Shown: piece after piece, positions 12,300 to 26,334 of the stretch
Layout of the letters: each line of letters begins with the position of its first letter
How positions within the stretch are numbered: the first letter of the stretch is position 1
Source of the DNA: Crotophaga sulcirostris
Lineage: Eukaryota; Chordata; Aves; Cuculiformes; Crotophagidae
DNA length: 64,000 bases
Assembly: GCA_013397455.1 (NCBI GenBank)
Contig: VYZB01000118.1
Location: 916,548 to 980,547, forward strand
Reading direction: 5' to 3'
Made by a program: the position numbers and the translations under genes
The notes under the pieces: generated by a model
Seen by the model: only the letters and a program-made list of their open reading frames with translations
Database searches by the model: none
What the model was told of the DNA's origin: nothing

Positions 12300-15220
12300 C
12301 CCTTCTAGTGAGGTCAGCAGCTGACAGTGTCAACCGTTTCATATTCTACGGTTTGTATGAATGATGTTTCTTATGAAATCAGAAATACAAGTTTATATCA
12401 TGTTAACTCTCATGAATTGCTCAATTTTTTCCTTTAAGACTTTGAAGTCTTGATAGGCCTAAATATTATTGTCTCCACTGCTGCAGTATTCAGTTCCATT
12501 GAATATTATTGAAAAATCATATTGAACCTCGGTCTGAGAACTAACCTCTAGGAAAACATTCCTCATTCTGCTAGGAATGACCATTTATCCTTATTTTTGT
12601 TCTTTCCTGCCTGCCAACAAAATCAGAATAATTCCTCCTTTCATCTGATGTTATCAAATATACTGTCTACGCAGTGTCTTTTCAGGTTTATTTTCTCTCT
12701 CTTTTCTCTCCAATTTCTAAATTAACCTGAATAATTTAATTTACCTCACTCCCTCTCTTTATACCATCTGATTATATTTGTTACTAATTTCTCTATTTTC
12801 TACTCTTTACAAGAAATTAATATCTCCTATTTTGAAAGCTTCAAGCCCATCTCTGTATAGGAGTAACAGCAGCATTCTTCACAGGTCGTGTGTAGATGAT
12901 GTAATACAGTACACTAACTACATCCAAGAGAGAAAAATTAATCTATTCTCCATCAGATATATTTGTCTGAGTTCTTAATACATCAGAATGTATCATCATG
13001 GTATTAGCTATGCATCTGGAGTATGGCAGTAAGTGGTTTGGGCACAACGTATCACCAACAGGGACATGGATTATGGCTCCAACAATCTGGGTCAGTAGCA
13101 TTCGTTATCTGCCTAACATGTCAAAGAGCTAAGTAACATGCCCATAGCTATGGGGCTGGCCAGCTTTTGGTCCCAAGCTGCTCATAAAGTAGGATTTATG
13201 CTGTTCAGCCTTTGTGCTACATTATGTGAAGCCAAATATGACTCATGAATTCTCTGAAAAGTATCTGGTGCTGGGCTTTCTGTTGCCACATTAATATTTT
13301 AACTTAAAATACAAGCATCTGCATATTCTAGAATTTAGGCCATGTAAATGCATTAGCTTATGGTAAATTACATTATATTATGTGAAGTAAAAGCCTTAAA
13401 ATGCTGGTTTTTTGTCTTTTGAACAACTACATAAACTAATTTATTTAAGTCCTTAACTAAACAGAGATTAAGAAATTTTAGAGATACTATAGATAGTCTT
13501 AGTAATAGTTTAATGGTATTTTCTCTTTAGATTCTGACATTGTTTCATGTTTTCTGAATCTGTCCCTCTCTCTGTCTCTTTTTTTCTCCTTTTATCTGTT
13601 TATTCATAATTTGGATCCAGTAAAACATAGATCCAGAAAACATACACCTGAGTGTATGTGTATCTTTCTCCTTTAGTTCATTATCACTGACCTATTCTGT
13701 AGATCCTGTTGTATAGATCAGTGCCTTTTCTTCCAACGCTTTTTCCTTTGTTTCTGACTTTTGATATTGTGAATGGCTATGCATTTTCTTTTGCTATATT
13801 AAAACTAGCCTTTTTTTTCCTCTTAGTGCAGTACAAACAAACAAAGGACAGTACAAGGACATATAAACCATCATGAAATGCCTTTTATTTCACAGCTCTT
13901 TTCATCCGCTCAACAAATAACAGAAACCATGGTTAATCATTTCATATTCCTGGTTCCCTGGGTACTCATGGAGCTCTCCATATGGTCTGTTCAAAATGGA
14001 GGCACTTGCATATATCAGATCTAAATTATGCAAAGAAATACGATCATACAATGGAACAGAGTAATAATAGAAAAGATATCTGCTCAAAAAAACAGAAACC
14101 TAGCTAATAATCACCCTGCATTTCCAGTTCCCAGGATGGAAGAACATTGCACTAAATACATAAATCTCCATTCTGACATTAATTTCACAATTTTAAAACA
14201 TTTTTGGTCTTGAGCTTCAAATATTGTTCCTTCATGCAAGAAACCCAATAGTGCAATGGATAACTATTTTGTTTTCTTCATTCCTTTCTTCTTTTTGTCT
14301 TTTTTTTCACCTTGCTTTTGATATAACCAAGCTCCTCTAAGTCCTCTTCTTTTTCTTTACCATTCATTTTGCTTCCCATTCTTCTTATTATTTTCTTTTC
14401 TTCAAACTTTACTGCTTCATCACTTGCTAATTAACATCCCCTCAGAGAAGCAAGGTTTCTAAGCTTTGTATGTGTTGCATTTCTCTACTGGAGGACACTT
14501 AGCAGTCTGAAAACGTGTGCAAGAAAATTATATGTGGCTATAAAGGAAAATCAGCATAGAAAGTATTTTACTTCTGGCAGAGAGTAAATAAGGAAATTAA
14601 TAATAAGATTTCTTTCTCTTATTTGAGTTTACATTTCAGTTGCTACAGCTTTTAACTGGCACATTAGTCACATATTAGCAGATTTAACAAAGTTCAGCAG
14701 ATCAGATAAAAAATACTGGAAAGCAAGCTTGAAAGAGTGAGCTAAGTGAAAACTCTGAGAAACTATGGAAGTGATGTGAAGGGGTGGTGATAAAAAAGAT
14801 CCACACACAATCTGACTAGTATTTGTTTGGACCATGGCACGAGATCCCAAATCATCCATGTAATGATCATTTAGATGAGTATTTAGTTCTTATCAGATCC
14901 CTGTTCTCCACTAAATATAGCTTTTCCATAGCAGCTATGCTGTAGTGTATATCCAAGACAAAATAACTTAATTTTCCTATAGAGAGAGCAGAGAACATAT
15001 GCTGCTAGACATAGTCTTAAATTAGGTAAATGCGTACTATTTTTCTGTGGGACTTAAGCCTTATTCAGCACATGAGATGGGCAGTTACCTGGACATGAAC
15101 CAGAGCTGTGTAGTGATAAGAAGAAAAAGTAAGTGAATACATCTAAACCTTTTGCTGAACCCAACAGATCAGCTGGTGCTTTGAGATTTAAAGGCCCAGA
15201 ATAAGAAAGGAGGATAATAG

Positions 15221-15550
15221 CAGCTCTGCAACTACAAACTTACAGTTCAATATCTACTTTACACTGACAAAGGGAATACCAGAGCTGGCTGTCGAGAAGA
15301 TTCCTTCCGATACACTGGAGATGTTATATATGAGTTTCAAAAGCGCAGAATCTACTATGATACTGGAATCAGCAAGGTTAGACTGAGTCAAATTCGTCAG
15401 TGGGTAAATACCCTGTGTTTCATTCATGTGGATTTGCAGGGAGGTGTCAATCACCTGCTGAAGGATAATAATATACTGCTCTATCCACTTGCAAGAACTG
15501 CAAATGAATTTTCTGAAACATCTCTTAATTTGGATTTAATGTTGCTTTAA
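15221..15550 (+). other. Unrecognised 109-codon open frame without start codon
   Basis: After two consecutive in-frame stops (15215-15220) the frame stays open for 109 codons to TAA at 15548. The predicted peptide has mixed charged and hydrophobic composition, for example 'RYTGDVIYEFQKRRIYYDTG' in its first half. I recognise no family. There is no good polypyrimidine tract before it and no clear donor after it, so a conventional exon is unlikely. It could be a decayed retrocopy or chance, since about a dozen frames this long are expected at random in this much AT-rich DNA. The reverse strand is also open here for 66 codons (15254-15454). Confidence 0.15.
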
Positions 15551-16138
15551 TAGAAATGATATACTACATTTTGTATATTTTTTGCAATATTCATAGAGAT
15601 GCTTTTGTTCTTAAAACTCTGTTAAAAAGGTAGACACATTTTTCTAAACAAGTTGATTTTGAACTTGGAAGCTCTAAATCATAGTGTGAATTTTTTCATA
15701 ACTGGTGTTTCTTATTAATGGAAGATATCAACTAATCACCTTAGTGTTATGTACTGTTAAAGGTATAGTTGAACTGAACCCTTACCTAGGCTGTAATCTT
15801 TATTAAGGACAGACCCAGGTAATTATTTTCCTTAGAGAGCTTTTAATGTGACACTGTTCTTGGTACTGCCAGATAAAAAAATTACCTAATTGTATGCATT
15901 AATGAGATGGTCTATGTGGTGACGTGAACTGATTATCTCCATGGAGTTAGAATCAGCTCTGAGACTTACCATCGCAGTATCTCCACTTCCACTAGGGAAT
16001 GGAAGCCACACCTGTCCTTCTAATTTGGTTACATAATACAGTGCAGTCTTTTACTGGAAAACTCTAGAGCCTTGTGATGCAGATTCACTCCAGTGGAATA
16101 TACTTTCATCAGCTACACCTATTAAATTTGTCCCCTGC

Positions 16139-16160
16139 TTAAGCTTAATTTTAAGCTTAA
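16139..16160. repeat. Paired 10-bp palindromes
   Basis: TTAAGCTTAA occurs twice (16139-16148 and 16151-16160), separated by TT. Each copy is a perfect palindrome and the pair is a 12-bp-period direct repeat. Confidence 0.8.
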
Positions 16161-17782
16161 TTGCCACTGGCACTAACCACAGGTAAGACAATTTGGCTAA
16201 GACTTTAACATAATAACTCTAAACGTGCAAGAGGCTTAAACAGTATTTTCTTTTCATCTGGATTTTGTTCTTCAGCATTCACATGAAGATTTGAATTCCA
16301 TGTCGTGTGCTTGGTCCAGCGCACCATTTCCCTTCAAGGAAGTTTGGATTACCTCAATTAGGCAAAAATTATTTGTCACGTTGTTCCAGTCCTAAGAATG
16401 ACATATAAATAAAAAGCCCATCTACTGCTGGTTCTACCAGCTATATTATTAGCAGAGTCGGTTAAAGGCAATTATTTCTCTAGGACAACAGATTGTCATT
16501 TAGCTTAGCCAGGAGCAAGTCCTTTGCCTTAATGTCTAATGTATCCAGTGCTTTGTAAATTTTTTTCCCCTCCTTTTCCCTTATGTACAACTATCAGCGT
16601 TTGATCAGAGAGCAGAGGGAATGCATTCCCGTTGAGTGCCTGTGCACACGTGAAGGCACACATGCACAGAACCACACATACACACGCCCCTCATAGTATC
16701 AACAAGAATGTCAGAACAGAGAGAGACGACGTTACTCCATAGTGTTTCCTCAACTCCTCTTGCTGGTTGGAGCTGAAGCCTTCTTTCTTCTTAGCTTCCT
16801 TCTTTCCCACTTGCAAATCTCTATCTGTTTGAGAGGTTGGATCCTTCTCAGTCTGTTCACAAAATTATATTTTCTTTCTTTTTCAAATCATCCTACATGG
16901 ACTCACATTTTATCCATGTTTTTAATGTTTCTTTGCCCCAACATGGTTAACAAGTGTACATTGATTTCTACCTCTTTTTAAGCTTGTGGCTCTATTTTAC
17001 AGCACCAGATGTTTCTCTGCATGAAAATAGTCTCAGGAGGTCGCTGATTTCTTAGTTACTCTGCACACATTGTTTCAAAGTTCTGAACTGGACATGGCAA
17101 CACTTAAGAATCAGCATGGAGCAGAATTCATTAGAGATAGGCTAATGTATATTGACTTGGGCTAAAAATTGCAACAAAATGACCAAACATATTTTAAACA
17201 CAAATTTATCTAAAGAGTGTTTTAATGCATATCATTTTTTATATTTTGTTAAAAGCAGGAGGAGAAGGCTAAGTTTTAAGAAAGGCTATGCGTAGATGGG
17301 GATAAAAAATGAAGAACTAATTCAAGGTGAAAAAACTGAGGCATATGGAGCCATATGGAGGATGGTCTAGATAAGAACAAGAGAAAAATTTAGAGTAATT
17401 AGTTGTGAAGCTGTGGGAGAACAGCATGGACATGAATTTATGAATGTTGCTTGTCTCAATCTCAATTTGGATTCAATTTATGCCTTATCCCCTTCTCTTC
17501 TTACTTGCCTTTGTAGTATCAAATAATAAAAAGAAACAAATCTTCCTACTCTTTTTATATTTTGAATAGGAAGTAATCAAATCGACTGGTTACTGTGCAT
17601 AATATATTTTGTTGTGACTGTGTTTTCGCCAGCACAGGCAAATTTGATGCACTGTGTGATTACTGTTCCCAAAAATCCCAGGCACCTAATAATTTCTTTT
17701 CTTAAATGTAGTGAGAAGAGGTAAGACTCAGTTAGACTCCTAAGAAAAGTATCTGAACTTCGGCACATTTTGTGTAATCCTT

Positions 17783-17817
17783 CAATATTATATATACGCA
17801 TTCGTATATATATATTG
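17783..17817. repeat. AT-rich near-perfect hairpin
   Basis: The left arm 17783-17798 (caatattatatatacg) pairs with the right arm 17803-17817 (cgtatatatatattg) with one base of length difference and a 4-base loop. This could extrude as a cruciform. No miRNA-like length or bulge pattern is visible. Confidence 0.75.
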
Positions 17818-20800
17818 AGCTGCTTTACTAGAAAAGAGATCTGAAATTTCTTGTACTGTTAAACTGATGTCAGGGGAAATTTTGGCTGAGCTGTATTTAA
17901 GGAAAATGTCAAAACTTGCCTATGGGTTATCAAAATATTGTGTTGAAATAACTGCATGTCCTAAGTAGATTTCAATTTTCCATATTGGCTAAACAAACCC
18001 AATATTGATTAAAAAAAAACAGAAAATCCATAGAGATTTGCATTGAAACAATGAAATCAAATTGAATTTACGATCTTTGAAATTTCCATCATGAGTTTTG
18101 ACAAGCTCTAAATCTCACCATGACAAAAGGAAGCAGAATACTGACAAGAAGGGTACAAGTTTGATTGCCAGATATGTTAGAAATTGACTGTATGGTCTCA
18201 AAAATATGCAGAACTATGTAGTGCTTTCTCTGTCAGTCCCCTAGTGCCACAGGCAGCTGTGTCATAGTGCTTCGAACAGACTAGGTGATTATTTCTGCTT
18301 GTAGTATTATCTACCTATAAATCTGAATAACTGTGTCTATAAACCCGTTAGAAGGTTTAAAAAATATTTGAAAATGTTTTGAGATTCACAGATTACACAT
18401 ACTAGGGAACTCCAGAATATTTAGGAGTTGTAATAGTGTTGTATTTATCAGTGTTTTTCTCTTGTACTTTGATCTTCACACTTTCCATTTCAAAGTATTA
18501 AAATACTGAACAGTTCCTTCAGATGTGTTTTTTGCATAAAAATTCTCAGTTCTTTCTGAGACAACCTGCGTAACAGCACTGGGATAACAAATGGGTATGT
18601 GGTTGAAATAAAAAGAATCAGAATACTATAAATACAATTAAAAATATGATATCTGATTTCCCTATTTGCTCTGGGTAAAGTCACAGTTAAGCAAACTGTT
18701 TGCATTTCTCCTTACCCAAAATTATATTTAACCAGGGGTGTAAAGCAAAAGGTATGCTTAATTGCTTGTCTAATCAAGGCCTTAAGAGACAATAAAGCCA
18801 TGTGACAACATGCCTACATTTCCCTTTGTATTTATTAGCCATCATACGAGCTTACAGTTTATCAAAGACTCCACTGTTTTTGGTTGCAGACAATGGCTGT
18901 GAAGAATTCACTAAAAGACATTTATTACCTGTGTGGCTCTGTTAATTTAAAAGGACCCATTGACACGTGTAAACTGAGAAGCATTTGGCCCATAAACTGC
19001 ATACCTTCAGTTATACACCTTCCTAATTTTCCAGCAGTGTCTCCGCTAACTCACAGAAAAAAAGACAATTGTATTCAGCTCTAATATTCACACATTATGT
19101 AATATATTTGTATATGCTCATTTATAACCACATAGATAGTAAGTATGAAGATGCATGTTGTCATAACACAGACAGTGCTGGAATGCCTCTCCAGCCCACT
19201 CCAATGTCTATATTAAAATGCAGAGGAGAAAAGTCATAAGTACACTTCTTGAAATAGACTAGCACATCTGTAACAGTGTTTAAAGAGACTCTGTTCGGAA
19301 ATGAAATGTTCATTTCATTTACACTGAAACTGCGGTGGGTTTTTTTTTCAGGAGAGAGGGGGGGAGAAGAGGGAACGCTGCCAACTGAGCAAAGATGGGG
19401 ATGGTTGCAAAGAAACATTTAGTCAGTAAAACACCATGCTTTCTCATAATGTCATGCATCTCACTCACAATAATTCTTTCTTATTAACTGCTTGGGAACA
19501 ATTTATTTTCCTCTCAGGCTATGAAGGCAAGTGCAAGTGTAGCAGACTCTGGTTGGAGCTGATAAGCCGTCCTATAGAAGCAACACTGCTGGCATGATGA
19601 GATTTGTTAAGAGGACAATATCCCATTGGCTCAGACAAACCATGCTGTATATCAAACCTATCAACAATAATATCTGAAAAATAATGCCTTTATGTATCTG
19701 CCAACTGCCACAGAAAGCTCTCTGGTGTTCCTTTGGAAATGTGGTTTGATTTTTTTTTTAATTCTGTATTTGTTTTTTTTTATTTTTGCGTTGACATATA
19801 CCACAGTTAAAGACTCACCTAGTTACACACCTATTTTACAGTACTTTTAAACTGGCTTCTAAAAACACTAAGTAAAACTGCATTAAATATTTTTTTTAAA
19901 AAAATGATCAGCTACTGCTGTAAAAGAAAAATCAGCCTTTTCTTTTCAACATAACAAAATAAAATCTGCAATTAACACATTTACATTACTGAATTATTGC
20001 TATATCACCATTCAGAATGTTTTAACTGAACTGTATGATCTTATAAAAGCATAAATAAAGCAAAAAAAATCTAATCTCATGATTAAAACTGTATCTTGGT
20101 TATCATCATCATTGTCTTTGAAAGACCATTTTTTACTTTTCAGGAGATTCTGCTTACTATTTAAAAAAATATTTCGGGAATCATACATCCAAACACTGAG
20201 GGACAGATACTGCTTAGATTTTTTTAATACAAAAAAAAAAGATGCTCCATGTTTCTAACAAAAATTTATGTAGGTTAAGTTCATCCATGTTTGATTTATT
20301 TTGGGAGAACTACTATCAAAAACAATAGAAGGTTGATCATAGGAAGTAAATTTGCATCTCAAAGAGTTATAAAAGACAAAAATAAACGTGAATGTTATTT
20401 AAAATTACAGGCTGAAGCTTACTTTTATGTACTTAATATTCACATTCCGGCAGGAAGAATGAAGATCTCATAAAATTTCCAGGAGAGTATTTCCTCTGAA
20501 ATCTGTTGGTAAATCTCAAGTTGAACAGTTCAACAATAGTTTGAGTAGCAATATTGCGAACAATTCAGACAGAAATTCTATTTCTCTCTTCACTCATTTC
20601 ATCAGAAATATTTCTGGGAAATCAGTACTTATTTGAGTGGAGTGCTCATCTTAGATCATAAATGTTGGACTCCCTGCAGAGCCTAATTTGTTCAAAAATA
20701 GATTCCTTTCTCCAAATTTTGCAAGTATCTCACTTTTCAGTGTAAAGCACAGCTTTCATATCTATAAAATAGGAACACAAGTATATGGGAGATATATAGC

Positions 20801-22671
20801 ACTGGGGAATAAGGAAGGTGGATGTAAGAATTCATTTATTGAATATAGGAATCAATCCTCTCACTGTTTACCAGGGCAAAGTAAGAGCAACACGTGGACA
20901 GATGGACAAGTAGACTGGCACCTCCTATCATAATGCAAATTGACATAATATTTCATTCTCCTTCATACAGTTTTCCTGGGATGGGCTGAAGGGGTCTTTC
21001 CTGCTCATTAGCTCCTGTCTGTCCCTCCCACCACAGTTTTGACAATATCTATAGCCTTACTACTGTACTGCAGCTCCTCTCCAAGTCCCAGAACCCACCT
21101 GCCAAATCCAATCAGAGTAAAGCTGCAAACCGTTGGATCTATGTAAACAAGGGAAGGGGAGGCTGAGATAACAAAGAAATAGAATTAAACACACACCCCA
21201 GCTGAAATCCCACACTGATAGTGCAGTTAGATCATGCCACCGTTCACACATGAAGCAATCTCTGCTCCTGTTCCTCATGACCTCACGTGGGAGTCAGCCA
21301 CACTGACAATGGCTCAGCTATACCAGGGCTCAAGGAGTGTGCATGCAAGCTGCCCCTGTTCCTTATGGAGAGTACACACATGCACAGGGGTTAAATGTGG
21401 ATTAACTCCAACGAACTGATTTTGTCACTGCAGCAATTTTCCTAAAAGAGAAATCCATTTTTTTTTAATTTTCTTCTTTTTTTTTTTACCTTGAAAACTG
21501 ATAGACATATCCATGGTTACAGTTCAGTGTCAGTCTTGTACCTTCAGCCTTTTGATGCAAAACAGTTCAAACACTGGAAGCTTCTCTGATGCTTTCTCCT
21601 TACTTATCCTGCAGCTCCACATGAGTAGAGCTGTTTTACGCATGGAAGAGCAGTGGACACACATACTATTGTCTCAGCCTTGCAGAACATGATGATAGCT
21701 GCTTCAATGGAGCTTGCATGCTTGCAGACTCGATCAAAATAAGTCTGTTCTTTTCATGGTCCCAAACAACAGGTTTTGACCATGAACTCAAATCGACATG
21801 ATCTATTTAATCTCTAAGGACAAGGTCTAAGGCTCTCAGCTATAGCCCCATAGTGTGAAAAACTACATAAGAAGCAATGTTCCATGAGGTTTAATGGTTA
21901 TGCCACTGGTTGAAACCTGTTTTGTCCTGCTTCTCCACAAATATCCAACACCCAACACATAATGCAGCATTAGGCAGCTCCATCTCCTCACAGTGAGAAG
22001 TATCTGTTAGAAACATTTAATAAGGAGCTCTCAGATCCCCTCAGTATTTGTGTTGTAATCTGTCATCCTCTTTATGTGACCACTCAGAGGGAAGAGGTTT
22101 TTTATTTAACTTAATAAATGAATGCAGCCTTTTCCAAAATGAGGCTTATTTACTAATTAACACTTTTTGATTAGTCCAAGGTATTTATGAAGATTATACT
22201 CACAGTGTTCAATCCAACAAAGTACTTAATTTCATGCCAAACTCTAAATTCATCTCTAGCAAAACATGTTAAGAACATAATTTCCTTACTGTAGCAGAGC
22301 TGATACCGAGAAGCAAGAGCAAAACTCTATCTGTTAAAAGACACTTCACATTACTGAAATGGTATTGATAGCAAGCAAACTGTTCATGAAAAGGTTGAAT
22401 TGTATCTGTATAAAGAGATAACAAAAAGGCTGAATAGCAAAATATTTTTTAACAATAACAGCTTAATACCACTCATTGCACTGTAGCTTAAGTTCTTCGC
22501 TGCACAAAATAACATTGAGACCTAGTCTGGAATATTTCTAGTTGAAATTGTGTCCCAAATTCCTTTCACTAAAGTATATACTCTACATTCAGCTTCTGAG
22601 GAAAATATTCTGTATACTCCTGGACCTCAAAGCTTGTGGTTTACCTTGTTTGTTCTAAATTGTTCATAAAA

Positions 22672-22724
22672 TTCAAACCATTCTTCTGGCGACCACTGCT
22701 TCAAACCATTCTACTGGCAACGCC
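22672..22724. repeat. 28-bp tandem duplication, about 1.9 copies
   Basis: Copies begin at 22672 and 22700 with the shared core ttcaaaccattct-n-ctggc, differing at a few sites. It lies about 85 bp from the 3' end of the neighbouring CR1 copy but is not part of it. Confidence 0.75.
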
Positions 22725-22807
22725 AAGATAAAATCAAGTTTTGAAGCAATCCATAGCACTGAATGAATGGTGCAATGCAAAATCCTTAATATGCCATCAA
22801 ATTGCAG

Positions 22808-23410
22808 AATATCACACAGAACCATTTAATTTGGGAGGTGACATCCTGAGGTCATCTAGTTCAAATCCCTGCTTAAGCAGAATCAGCTAGAGGAGATAGA
22901 CTAGGATTATGTCCAAACAGCTTCTGAATACCACCACTGATGTATTCTCCACAGCTTGTCTGGGCAAACTGTTCCAGTGTTTGACCACTGTCACAATCTA
23001 AAGTTTTTCTTGTATTCTTCTTCTGTCACTGAGCAACAGTGAGAAGTCGGGCTCCCTCTTCTTTTTTTTCTCCCATCAGTTATTTTGCATACTCATAAGT
23101 TCCTCCCTGAGCTTTCTCTAGGCTAAACAGGCCATTCTCTCTCAGCCTTTCCTTACAGGAAAGGTGCTCCAGTCCTTTCACTGTCTTAGTGTCCTTTCAC
23201 AGGATTCTCTCTGGTATGCCCATGTCTGTCTTGTACTGGGGAGCCCAGAACAGCAACGAGCACTCCAGGTTTGTCCTCGACAGTGCTGAGTAGAGGGGAA
23301 GGATCACCTCCCTCAACCTGCTGGCAACACTCCTGCTAATGTAGCTAATGATGCAGTTGGCCTTCTTCATGGTAAGGATGCACTGCTGGCTCAAATTTAC
23401 ATAGTCCTTT
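22808..23410 (-). mobile_element. CR1 LINE, reverse orientation, 5'-truncated
   Basis: Read on the minus strand, this runs from part of the CR1 reverse transcriptase down to the 3' region. The 3' end at low coordinate is divergent: 'cacagaaccatttaatttgg' near 22814 and 'ggtcatctagttcaaatccc' near 22852. The middle keeps the typical 'ctgggcaaactgttccagtg' near 22960 and 'aggctaaacaggcc' near 23120. It is more diverged than the copies at 412 and 11262, suggesting an older insertion. The upstream boundary is unclear and could extend to about 23470. Confidence 0.92.
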
Positions 23411-23466
23411 TTTTTCTGGCTGCAGTGTATGCATCTTCTGAACTTAAGCTTTACTACAGAGTCCAA
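23197..23466 (-). pseudogene. CR1 ORF2 reverse-transcriptase C-terminal remnant
   Basis: A roughly 89-codon minus-strand frame inside the CR1 copy. It includes '[20 protein letters not shown]' and then '[20 protein letters not shown]', matching the same post-catalytic CR1 segment seen at 428-682. The first 20 or so codons do not resemble CR1 and probably belong to flanking or degraded sequence. No catalytic motif is present, so it is a dead fragment. Confidence 0.88.
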
Positions 23467-26334
23467 TCTTTACTGCATAGTCCAAGCAGTGCAGAACAAC
23501 ATGATGGTGCCAAGATGTATCCTTCTAGAGATAATTGATTTCATTCTTAGTTGGTAGCTATGCTAATTCTGGTCTTTCTGTTTATGTACAATTGTGCCAA
23601 AGTAGGTGGTAACTGGGTGTGATTTAATATTACATTCACGCTTGAGAGTAAACAAGAGCAACTGATTTCATCCCAGACAATCTGGATTCATCTGCCGAAC
23701 AGAAGCGGAAAATTGTGAAATGTGATTTGCTAAAACAATTTCAGAAGAAAAGTATTAATAACATGCAAAATAAAAAGTCTGATGGCTTACACTAATTAAG
23801 ACTTAACGAAAGTGTTATTGTAGCTCCTGTTAATTTATCATCTTTCTTTTTCAAATTTAAACTGCAGTAGATAATTTGTGTGAATTTTAAGAAAACAATA
23901 TTTTTTACCAGGTGAATCACAACTTAATTATAAGGATAATATGCTCTCAGTTATGCTGCCACTCATATCACCATTTTTTAAGTGACCCATCAAAAGACAA
24001 AATTTAATGTTGCTATTCTATAATTTGGCTGTGAGTATTTATTTGTTTTTCATGAAGTTGAATTTATGAATGCACTCTTGAAATACCACTCTTTGTCTTT
24101 GCCTGCCTGCAACTCTGGATCACTATTTTAATACTCTATGTGACTTTAGAAGTAATCTACACTAAAGTGGTAAGCTTCTTTCTGCTACACCAGACAGTAC
24201 AGTTCCTGAAGGATAACATTGCCCCCTGGGAAGGAAGTGTAAACACATTCCTAAACTCTTATAAGTCACACAAAAATTGTAACATTCTCTGTGTTTGGAG
24301 GCAGAATAACATCAAGAAAAACTATTGAAAAAGGACTTGTCAAATACCAAACACAAAGTGTATATCAGCATCAGAAAAAGTTTTACTTCTATTTGTTACG
24401 ATTTCAAAGTAAGTAGCTCCACAGGGTTATAATAAGCATTCACTTTTAAAGTGGGAGAAGGATCCCCTGTATCTGGCAAGTGAGTATATTTCTTGTTTAC
24501 AAATTATACTCCATACTCCATTTGTATACACAGAGACATAAACGTATCTATCAAATTTTATATATCAAAACAGTCAAAATAGCCCACCACAGAGGTTTTT
24601 AAAATGATAGCACATCTGAGGGTTATAGTATTTATTGAATATAGCAAAAGTGACTTTTTGAGTATTTTTCTCTGCTACACTTTTTACTGAATGATCAGCT
24701 TTTAATATTAAGAGGAAAGCCTTACAGAAGACAAAACTGCAAGACGAGTCATAGATTCCAATAATCCTCTGTCCATCTGTAAGCTTTCAACCCTATATTT
24801 CTTTTATTTCTCAGATGAAATGAAATGCATCAAACCCAGTTCAGTTTCTCCCTTTTAAAATACCTAAAGCGAAAAACGGGGAAGCTGTGGATAATATGGT
24901 AAGCAAAAAAAAAAAGGTCTGTGAGAAGGGAATCTTTGTTCTGTATTAGCCATTGTCAGAAAAGAAAAGTGGCTGTTCAAAAAGACAAATGAGCGACTAC
25001 ATGTTCTTTTTAAATATGAGAGAAGTTCTACAAAAGTATATGTGTGATATGTAGATCTCCACTTAAAAAATATTGTGCCAGAGGTAGGGGATAGAGGTGA
25101 TGATGGTTATAGTAACAGAACAAGGGCAGAAATACTACACAAGAATACATAAATGAGTGTCAGTTGATTAGGCAGTACCAAAAATATTTCCAAATAACGT
25201 CTGAGGACAAAAATCATGGATATTTCACTAAGCAGTCAGCAAAATTTAAGTCAATGGCTAGATTTTTGCTAAGATCAGCTCTTCTGTGTTTAGTTGTTAC
25301 ACTCATATTTATTTACTGTCTCAAGAAAGTTTCCTTACCAGAGACTTCCCATATGAGTCAGGGCATTTGTTGCAGCCCCTCATCAGCCCTGACCTTCCAT
25401 TCCTAGTACTGGAGGCACACATATAGAAAATTTTTGATGCCTGCTGAAATTCACATCTCACTGGGGACCTGAACCTGTAGACCTTAACCGACCTTTCTTA
25501 CAGACTGATCCTATCTTCTTTCCAAAATATATTGGGATACATTTCTTATTGTTAGTTATTCATATTCACTGCTTTAAATATTGCTCTGTTGTCCATCCTT
25601 TTCTTCAATGGACATGGAGTCAAATGCCATCATAAGAGCCTTCATAAAGGTACTTATCTAATCTCTCTTCATTATTCCAGGTGAGCTGGGTTCTCCTTTT
25701 TCAGCTAAATATGGATTTGCATAGACTTCCTTTCACTTCTTATTAGAACTTTTTCTGCCCATATTGTCTTAGAAGACACAAAAAATCAGGTGTCTTTTTT
25801 TCCTGTACTTGTTTGTACTTTTCTTCCTTAGCCAAGTGATCAAGTTCATGTAAAACACCCAGCCTGGTGCAACTGAAACAGGGTCTTCCTTAGTAGCTAA
25901 ACAGAGTTATAATTCTCTACAAGCAGTGAAGAGAAGAATTTATGCTCATTGTCCATGCCTAAACTTCCACCCTTATCTATTTTTATTTGTAATTATTGGG
26001 CCTTGGTAGCAATTATCTCTGTACTGAAAATAGGGGTTATTATGGTCTGTCTAGGCTTGTACAAAATCTGATAACCAGCTGTCAAACAGAACAGAAATAC
26101 TATTCCTTGCTTTTGCAGCTTTTTTGAGCCAAGGATACACAACCAAGGCAACATAATCACTTTATTATTGTCAATGTATGGGACCTTATTACGTGTTTCT
26201 GAAAATTATATAAAATAAATGTATATTCTGGTTATATTTCTTATTTTTCTCAAGTAGTGTCTAAATTTGAACATCTTCTGCTGGAATTCATATTGATTCC
26301 ACAATGGTTTGACTTATGTTGCCTTTCTAGGATG
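23411..26334. other. AT-rich stretch without recognised genes
   Basis: About 2.9 kb with no supportable feature. Short frames at 24140-24328 and 25164-25406 lack family resemblance and splice context. Confidence 0.55.

Larger units (their letters stand above)
11691..22807. other. Long AT-rich stretch without confirmed genes
   Basis: About 11 kb with no recognised gene. It holds a (CAAA)n run at 12282-12299, an unrecognised open frame at 15221-15550, paired palindromes at 16139-16160, an AT-rich hairpin at 17783-17817 and a 28-bp duplication at 22672-22724. A modest GC rise occurs around 21060-21400 with no supportable exon in it. Other frames of 60-90 codons have no protein-family resemblance. 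Confidence 0.5.
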
